Of a stretch of DNA of 35,004 nucleotides, positions 31,956-35,004 are shown piece after piece. Below the pieces are notes generated by a model. It saw only the letters and a list, made by a program, of their open reading frames with translations. It did no database searches and was not told the DNA's origin. Origin of the DNA: Candidatus Collinsella stercoripullorum (lineage in GTDB: Bacteria > Actinomycetota > Coriobacteriia > Coriobacteriales > Coriobacteriaceae); the NCBI GenBank assembly GCA_019117005.1, contig DXAO01000038.1, forward strand, positions 1 through 35,004. The letters are read 5' to 3'. Each line of letters opens with the position of its first letter. Within the stretch, counting starts at the first letter, position 1. A program made the position numbers and the translations under genes.

Positions 31956-32073
31956 TATTGTGCGCATCTTTTCCGACTGCGGCCCGGGCAAGGAGCTCGG
32001 GCCGTCTGCCACCTGGGGGTTTCCCTCGCGCTCGGCCTCCTATGCAGGCGCGTCTGAGAAGATGCGCACAATA
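31956..32073. repeat. 118-bp element with perfect 15-bp terminal inverted repeats
   Basis: TATTGTGCGCATCTT (31956-31970) and AAGATGCGCACAATA (32059-32073) are exact complements, with two or three more pairs inside. The 88-bp centre is GC-rich (GGCCCGGGCAAGGAGCTCGG) and has no ORF. It lies 42 bp after the CorA stop. It could be a MITE/REP-like element or a very long hairpin terminator. Confidence 0.6.
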
Positions 32074-32207
32074 CCGTCATCCCCGGACCTGCCGGTTTGT
32101 TACCGGCGGGCGCGGCCCCGCCTCCCTCGCAGTGAAAGGCTGGTCCGGGTACCAACCACAAGCCGCACCGCGCTCCGTACGATTGACCTGACGGAATCCG
32201 ACGCGAA

Positions 32208-32438
32208 TCAGGAGGGATTCGTATGGAGCAATGGGACGTTCTCGTCAACCGAGTCGTAGCGGAATAGGATGGTCAGTGTATCGGTCTCGCTTGTGAAACG
32301 CGCCAGGTTCTTCTCGTCGCTATCGACCCTTGCCAACGGGTCGTACTCGAATCCAGCAAGATACCAGTCGTGAAAGTGCTCGGCTATCCGCATGAGATAG
32401 TCCGCGTTTTCCCGGGTGTGTATCGTGTTCCACCCCAT
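32208..32438 (-). pseudogene. Unknown protein fragment, probably truncated at its C-terminus
   Basis: A 76-residue reading from ATG 32438 (or GTG 32447) beginning MGWNTIHTRENADYLMRIAE and containing EHFHDWYLAGFEYDPLARVD and TDTLTILFRYDSV. The pattern 'HDW-x-(L/I)-x-G-(F/I)-x-Y ... L-x-I-L-F' resembles small cytoplasmic proteins that are usually longer and continue with more beta strands; here the reading stops soon after the second strand. Base composition is lower in G+C than the neighbours. I do not recognise the family and no function is assigned. It is in frame with the fragment just upstream, separated by one stop codon. Confidence 0.4.
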
Positions 32439-32459
32439 TCGGATCACCGCCTGCCCATA

Positions 32460-32709
32460 TCAACACGTGCCAACGAGTTCGTCGGAGCTTCCGTCATGCA
32501 TGCTTGGCCCCACTTCTCGGTTCTTCGCGGTTAACGATAACCCCAGATCCTCAGCAAACCACTGCACGAACCGGCTGCGTTCTTCATCGCTACTCTCGCG
32601 GTCGCGCTGGTCAAAAACTAGATTCACGAGCTTTCTCCCTATCGGGGAGATGACAATCTGGCACGCAGGCTCTCCACCCTCCTCCGCACAACGCTCGAAC
32701 GCCCGAACA
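32460..32709 (-). pseudogene. 5'-truncated fragment of an unknown gene
   Basis: The open frame VRAFERCAEEGGEPACQIVI, then SPIGRKLVNLVFDQRDRESS and SRFVQWFAEDLGLSLTAKNR, ends at TGA 32460-32462. It has no start codon: its 5' end runs into the transposase remnant near 32710. Composition is less G+C rich than the core genome here and the residue pattern looks like true coding. I do not recognise the family. The joint with the transposase suggests an insertion or deletion removed the front of the gene. Confidence 0.45.
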
Positions 32710-32932
32710 CATACGCGGAGAGCTTGTCGATGAAGCGCTCCGCCGTCCAGCCCGACCAGTCCCTGTCGTGGAAGAGCTAGACCTTGAGCCCGCCGAAAAA
32801 GCCCTCGCACGCGGCGTTGTCGGGCGAGTGGCCCCTGCGCGAGTCGCCGGGCAGCCTGAACTCGGTGATGTCGGTGGCCACGACCTCGCCGGAAGCGCCG
32901 GCGGAGAAGTCGTGGAGGTCGCGTCGGCTTGG
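32710..32932 (-). pseudogene. IS3-type transposase C-terminal remnant with in-frame stop
   Basis: Reading the minus strand gives RRDLHDFSAG, ATDITEFRLPGDSRRGHSPD, NAACEGFFGGLKV, a TAG stop (32777-32779), then LFHDRDWSGWTAERFIDKLS and AYV. This is part of an IS3-family integrase-core (rve) transposase: TDITEF carries a catalytic Asp and the segment before the stop should read KVE, with the catalytic Glu-bearing helix nearby. The N-terminal half and the end are missing, so it is inactive. It borders the tRNA-flanked islet and the truncated unknown gene, marking this as a region of repeated insertion. Confidence 0.75.
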
Positions 32933-32958
32933 CTACCCACTGGAACGCGGAAGAGACG

Positions 32959-32990
32959 AAAAAAGGTCACCGGATTGAACCGATGACCTT
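32959..32990 (-). terminator. Intrinsic terminator after the partial tRNA copy
   Basis: On the minus strand AAGGTCATCGG pairs with CCGGTGACCTT (one T-G pair) and is followed by TTTT, six Ts in all. It was probably the terminator of the original tRNA-fMet gene and now lies downstream of the orphan tRNA piece and the AlbA_2 gene. Confidence 0.8.
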
Positions 32991-32993
32991 GAT

Positions 32994-33067
32994 GTTCTTG
33001 GTCGCGGGGGCAGGATTTGAACCTACGACCTCCGGGTTATGAGCCCGGCGAGCTACCAGACTGCTCC
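32994..33067 (-). repeat. Left att-like direct repeat (orphan tRNA 3' part)
   Basis: Identical over 74 bp to 34884-34957. Divergence begins at 33068, where the tRNA acceptor 5' strand should continue and instead the AlbA_2 stop codon lies. Confidence 0.85.
32999..33067 (-). pseudogene. tRNA-fMet fragment lacking its first eight nucleotides
   Basis: Contains the D-arm, CAT anticodon loop with the three G-C pairs, T-arm, 3' acceptor strand and CCA, identical to the intact gene at 34889-34965. The first eight bases are replaced by CGTCGGTA from the AlbA_2 gene end, giving at least two mismatches in the acceptor stem. It is unlikely to make a working initiator tRNA. Confidence 0.75.
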
Positions 33068-34566
33068 TACCGACGTAGGCGATAGCGCCGCTTGGGGCTG
33101 TTGGCCGTTCCAATCCCCTCAACAATTCCCTCTTCCATAAGCGCGGACAGATATCGGCGTACCGTTTTTATTGACATTCCCGACGCCTTCGCAAGTTCCG
33201 ACGTGCTTACGCTCTCACGATCAGCAATGTAACCGAGGATGGCCGTCTTTACATTTTCCTTTGTGTATGACCGGCCTTCCTGGTCCGTCATACGTCGATG
33301 CCTCATGATCAAGACAAACTCATCGAGAGTACTCTTGGCAATCGGCGCGGGCATCAAGGCCTGCTCGAGCTCCCTATTAATCGTCGGATAGCCTGAGCCT
33401 CGATTTTCGACAACACGACCGACCCTGCCATCAACATCGGAATACGGCACATCCTCGAGAATTCGAGCCAAAAATTGGTTCCTCGACGCCGTTGCGCCTC
33501 GTTGTCCCAAACGTTCGACCGTCAACGAACCGAACAAGCCGCCGGGATTGGACAGCTCCAGGCGATCGGGATAAAGGTCGACCATTACCGGGGTGCCCAA
33601 CGCGTCGGGAGAATAATCCCTATGCATCAGCGCATTAGCAACAGCCTCGCGGACCGCAGCCAACGGGTAGTCCGGCACGTTTTCCCTCAATGCGCCTTTT
33701 ACGATTGCGCCATGCTTCATGTTTCGCGATGCGGCCCGCACCGCATCGACCACCATGATGGGTATTGGCCCGTCAATATCAACCGAATCAGAAAAGCGTT
33801 CCCCGGCTCTCCCCACCTCGCCTTTTTTCGGTGTTGGATACGCCGTGAACACAACATTGGCTCGAGGAAAAAACTGCTGCGGACAAAAACCCAATGCCAT
33901 AATGCCGGCAACGGTCGGCCTCAAAATCCCTTCAGCATCGGGAGAAACCACACGCCGATTCGCCATGAGCTCCTCATCGCTTAAGGCGGCGGACCTGCCC
34001 AGCGTTGTCGCTCTCACACTCGAGAGCCATCCCGTGAGCAATTCTTGGTCAAAGTCATCCATCGTTGCGCCCTCAACAACAACGGCATCGTTGCGCGCGC
34101 TCCGGTATTGATTCTCGATGTATCGATCGATTTCATAAGAGGACATCTTATGATCGCCGTCACCAGTTCTTATGTATGAGCCAAGACGCTGTCCAAGTTT
34201 TTTGACATAGCACGGCTTTTCTCGAGACGACGCCTCGGGGACATTAACCACGACGACGGGCTTTGACTCAAACTCCAAGACTATGATGTCCACCATCTGA
34301 GGAGGCTCAATGAGCTCCCTCGCCGCTTGGGCACTATGCGCCTGGATTGTCTTTACATCAACATCCACCGAATGAAAGCCGTCTTTTTCGCTGATGCCAA
34401 ATACGATCGTTCCGCCGGTTCCATTAGAAAAAGCGGAAATTGAGTCCGCCATCGTCTTGGGGAAACCGCCTGCCGCAGTTTTGAGTTCGTATTCGGCAAG
34501 GTCCGTCCCTGCGGTCCTCATATGCTCAACCGCAGCGGCCAGTTCAATATCATTCGTTATGAACAT
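33067..34566 (-). CDS. AlbA_2-GHKL-winged helix protein (putative DNA-binding regulator), islet cargo
   Basis: A 499-residue COG2865-type protein. Residues 15-140 are an AlbA_2/Schlafen-like domain (EYELKTAAGGFPKTMADSIS, FSNGTGGTIVFGI, KKLGQRLGSYIRTGDG). Residues 300-395 resemble a GHKL ATPase (HATPase_c_4): REAVANALMHRDYS (306-319) as N-box, LELSNPGGL (336-344) and ENRGSG (387-392) as glycine loops. Residues 452-485 form a winged helix (STSELAKASGMSIKTVRRYL). Such proteins are annotated as transcriptional regulators, often in mobile or defence-rich regions; targets are unknown. GAAGGG precedes the ATG. Its TAG stop shares one base with the tRNA fragment. G+C is clearly lower than in neighbouring genes, indicating transfer. 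Confidence 0.85.
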   Translation of the reverse strand: MFITNDIELAAAVEHMRTAGTDLAEYELKTAAGGFPKTMADSISAFSNGTGGTIVFGISEKDGFHSVDVDVKTIQAHSAQAARELIEPPQMVDIIVLEFESKPVVVVNVPEASSREKPCYVKKLGQRLGSYIRTGDGDHKMSSYEIDRYIENQYRSARNDAVVVEGATMDDFDQELLTGWLSSVRATTLGRSAALSDEELMANRRVVSPDAEGILRPTVAGIMALGFCPQQFFPRANVVFTAYPTPKKGEVGRAGERFSDSVDIDGPIPIMVVDAVRAASRNMKHGAIVKGALRENVPDYPLAAVREAVANALMHRDYSPDALGTPVMVDLYPDRLELSNPGGLFGSLTVERLGQRGATASRNQFLARILEDVPYSDVDGRVGRVVENRGSGYPTINRELEQALMPAPIAKSTLDEFVLIMRHRRMTDQEGRSYTKENVKTAILGYIADRESVSTSELAKASGMSIKTVRRYLSALMEEGIVEGIGTANSPKRRYRLRR

Positions 34567-34601
34567 AGCTCGCCCTTCGACTGAATCAATAGCTCGCTCC
34601 T

Positions 34602-34607
34602 ACTATA
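34602..34607 (-). promoter_or_regulatory. Candidate -10 box of the AlbA_2 gene
   Basis: TATAGT on the minus strand lies 36 bp before the start codon. No good -35 is present; that position falls in the tandem repeats (CTAGGGAA), suggesting that the repeats have a regulatory role. Confidence 0.45.
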
Positions 34608-34616
34608 CCTCAGTCA

Positions 34617-34671
34617 TTCCCTAGTTCCCTAGTAGAGTTCCCTAGTTCCCTAGTAGAGTTCCCTAGTTCCC
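34617..34671. repeat. 21-bp tandem repeats upstream of the AlbA_2 gene
   Basis: Two perfect 21-bp units (34617-34637, 34638-34658) and a 13-bp partial (34659-34671). Each unit contains two TTCCCTAG words, so TTCCCTAG occurs five times at 8-13 bp intervals. They sit at the -35 side of the gene's promoter like iterons or multiple operator half-sites. Confidence 0.8.
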
Positions 34672-34743
34672 GCCTCACCGACATGTACATGTTCGGATGT
34701 ACGGAGCGCCCCTTCGATATGACGGAGTACGTCCTGCCGTAAC

Positions 34744-34800
34744 ATCTCGATCTGTAACACCTAGCCGCCCAAATCGGGTCTAGATGTTACAGATCGAGAT
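34744..34800. repeat. 57-bp inverted repeat in the islet
   Basis: Arms 34744-34764 (ATCTCGATCTGTAACACCTAG) and 34780-34800 are complementary over 21 bp with one mismatch, around a 15-bp loop. On the plus strand TTTG follows. It could be a terminator, REP-type element or recombination site. Confidence 0.7.
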
Positions 34801-34849
34801 TTTGTTTGGGAGGCCGAGAATTGGACCGAAAACACGGTCCCGGAATAAC

Positions 34850-34879
34850 AAAAAAGCTCGCCGGCTAGGCCGACGAGCT
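34850..34879 (-). terminator. Intrinsic terminator of tRNA-fMet
   Basis: On the minus strand AGCTCGTCGG pairs with CCGGCGAGCT (one wobble) and is followed by TTTTT, ten bases after the tRNA CCA end. Its sequence is unrelated to the terminator after the orphan copy, so it probably came with the element. Confidence 0.85.
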
Positions 34880-34883
34880 GCAA

Positions 34884-34957
34884 GTTCTTGGTCGCGGGGG
34901 CAGGATTTGAACCTACGACCTCCGGGTTATGAGCCCGGCGAGCTACCAGACTGCTCC
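34884..34957 (-). repeat. Right att-like direct repeat (within intact tRNA-fMet)
   Basis: Identical over 74 bp to 32994-33067; includes tRNA positions 9-77 with CCA and 5 bp beyond. Recombination here would have kept the tRNA gene intact. Confidence 0.85.
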
Positions 34958-34965
34958 ACCCCGCA
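34889..34965 (-). tRNA. Initiator tRNA-fMet (anticodon CAU)
   Basis: A 77-nt tRNA with encoded CCA. The anticodon loop reads CTCATAA, and the anticodon stem ends in three G-C pairs (GGG/CCC), the mark of initiator tRNAs. The acceptor stem begins U1 opposite G72, so it lacks a Watson-Crick 1-72 pair, as initiators require. The rest closely follows E. coli tRNA-fMet (GGAGCAG, GGTAGCTCG, GGTTCAAATCC). It is the target site of the adjacent islet. Confidence 0.95.
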
Positions 34966-34995
34966 ATGTCTGGTTGCGCCTCAGCGCAAGAAAAT

Positions 34996-35001
34996 ATATT
35001 A
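34996..35001 (-). promoter_or_regulatory. Candidate -10 box of tRNA-fMet
   Basis: TAATAT on the minus strand lies about 31 bp before the mature tRNA 5' end, in an AT-rich patch at the window edge. The -35 would be outside the window. Confidence 0.35.
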
Positions 35002-35004
35002 CGA

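Larger units (their letters stand above)
34567..34883. other. Islet non-coding region between AlbA_2 gene and tRNA-fMet
   Basis: This 317-bp stretch has no gene. It holds a minus-strand -10 box, 21-bp tandem repeats, the palindrome ACATGTACATGT (34681-34692), a 57-bp inverted repeat, a small GGACCG/CGGTCC hairpin (34823-34840) and the tRNA terminator; the main ones are listed separately. Confidence 0.6.
32994..34957. mobile_element. 1.9-kb islet inserted at the tRNA-fMet gene
   Basis: 74-bp identical direct repeats (32994-33067 and 34884-34957) cover the 3' part of tRNA-fMet plus 5 bp downstream. The right copy is part of the intact tRNA gene, the left an orphan. Everything between is one 499-codon gene of clearly lower G+C, a tandem repeat, an inverted repeat and a terminator. 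This is the classical footprint of site-specific integration in a tRNA 3' end, but there is no integrase or excisionase, so it is a reduced element or one moved in trans. Confidence 0.75.

Noticed and set aside
32999..33067. Second functional tRNA-fMet gene
   Set aside because: The first eight nucleotides are replaced, giving mismatches in the acceptor stem; it is an orphan 3' part rather than a working tRNA.
1..35004. CRISPR array
   Set aside because: The only regular repeats are the 2.6-copy 21-bp tandem at 34617-34671, without spacers, and no cas genes are present.

Overview
The window is GC-rich bacterial DNA (roughly two thirds G+C by eye, apart from a few islands). Gene content fits a Gram-positive gut actinobacterium of the class Coriobacteriia (Collinsella/Olsenella-like): an araBAD-type L-arabinose cluster with an RbsABC-style transporter, a Tat-type lipoprotein, many short REP-like repeats and tight intergenic spacing. 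This placement is inference; there is no rRNA or core phylogenetic marker here.

Left part (1-4500): the 5' end of a ureohydrolase (agmatinase-like) gene runs off the left edge. Four rightward genes follow: a PHP-family phosphoesterase, two related esterase-D-type hydrolases and an NAD(P)H-dependent flavodoxin-fold oxidoreductase. A perfect 38-bp-arm inverted repeat lies before the last. 4500-8950 is a leftward operon: a MarR regulator, then two ABC exporter half-transporters forming an asymmetric heterodimer; its promoter carries two matching palindromes. 9050-15750 holds a small unknown protein, an XRE-membrane fusion, a DUF3825 protein with a LOTUS-like N-terminus, and a YeiH-type transporter divergent from a LysR regulator followed by a Cys-rich C_GCAxxG_C_C protein.

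15900-26310 is the arabinose region. A leftward operon codes, in transcription order, for a Tat-exported sugar-binding lipoprotein, permease, double-domain ATPase, second permease, AraA isomerase, AraB-type kinase and AraD epimerase: uptake plus conversion of L-arabinose to D-xylulose-5-phosphate. A LacI-type regulator is divergent from it across a 446-bp AT-rich control region. Hairpins and REP copies between the cistrons may tune relative expression.

26350-31920: glmS (leftward), then rightward a second LacI regulator with palindromes at its promoter, LarE, and a CorA-type divalent cation transporter.

31920-35004 is accessory DNA: a 118-bp inverted-repeat element, fragments of two unknown genes, a dead IS3-type transposase remnant, and a 1.9-kb islet flanked by 74-bp direct repeats that are the 3' part of the initiator tRNA gene. 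The right copy belongs to the intact tRNA-fMet; the left is an orphan 3' part still followed by a terminator. The islet holds one AT-richer AlbA_2/GHKL/winged-helix gene, 21-bp tandem repeats and a large inverted repeat, and no integrase. It is the strongest candidate for something undescribed.
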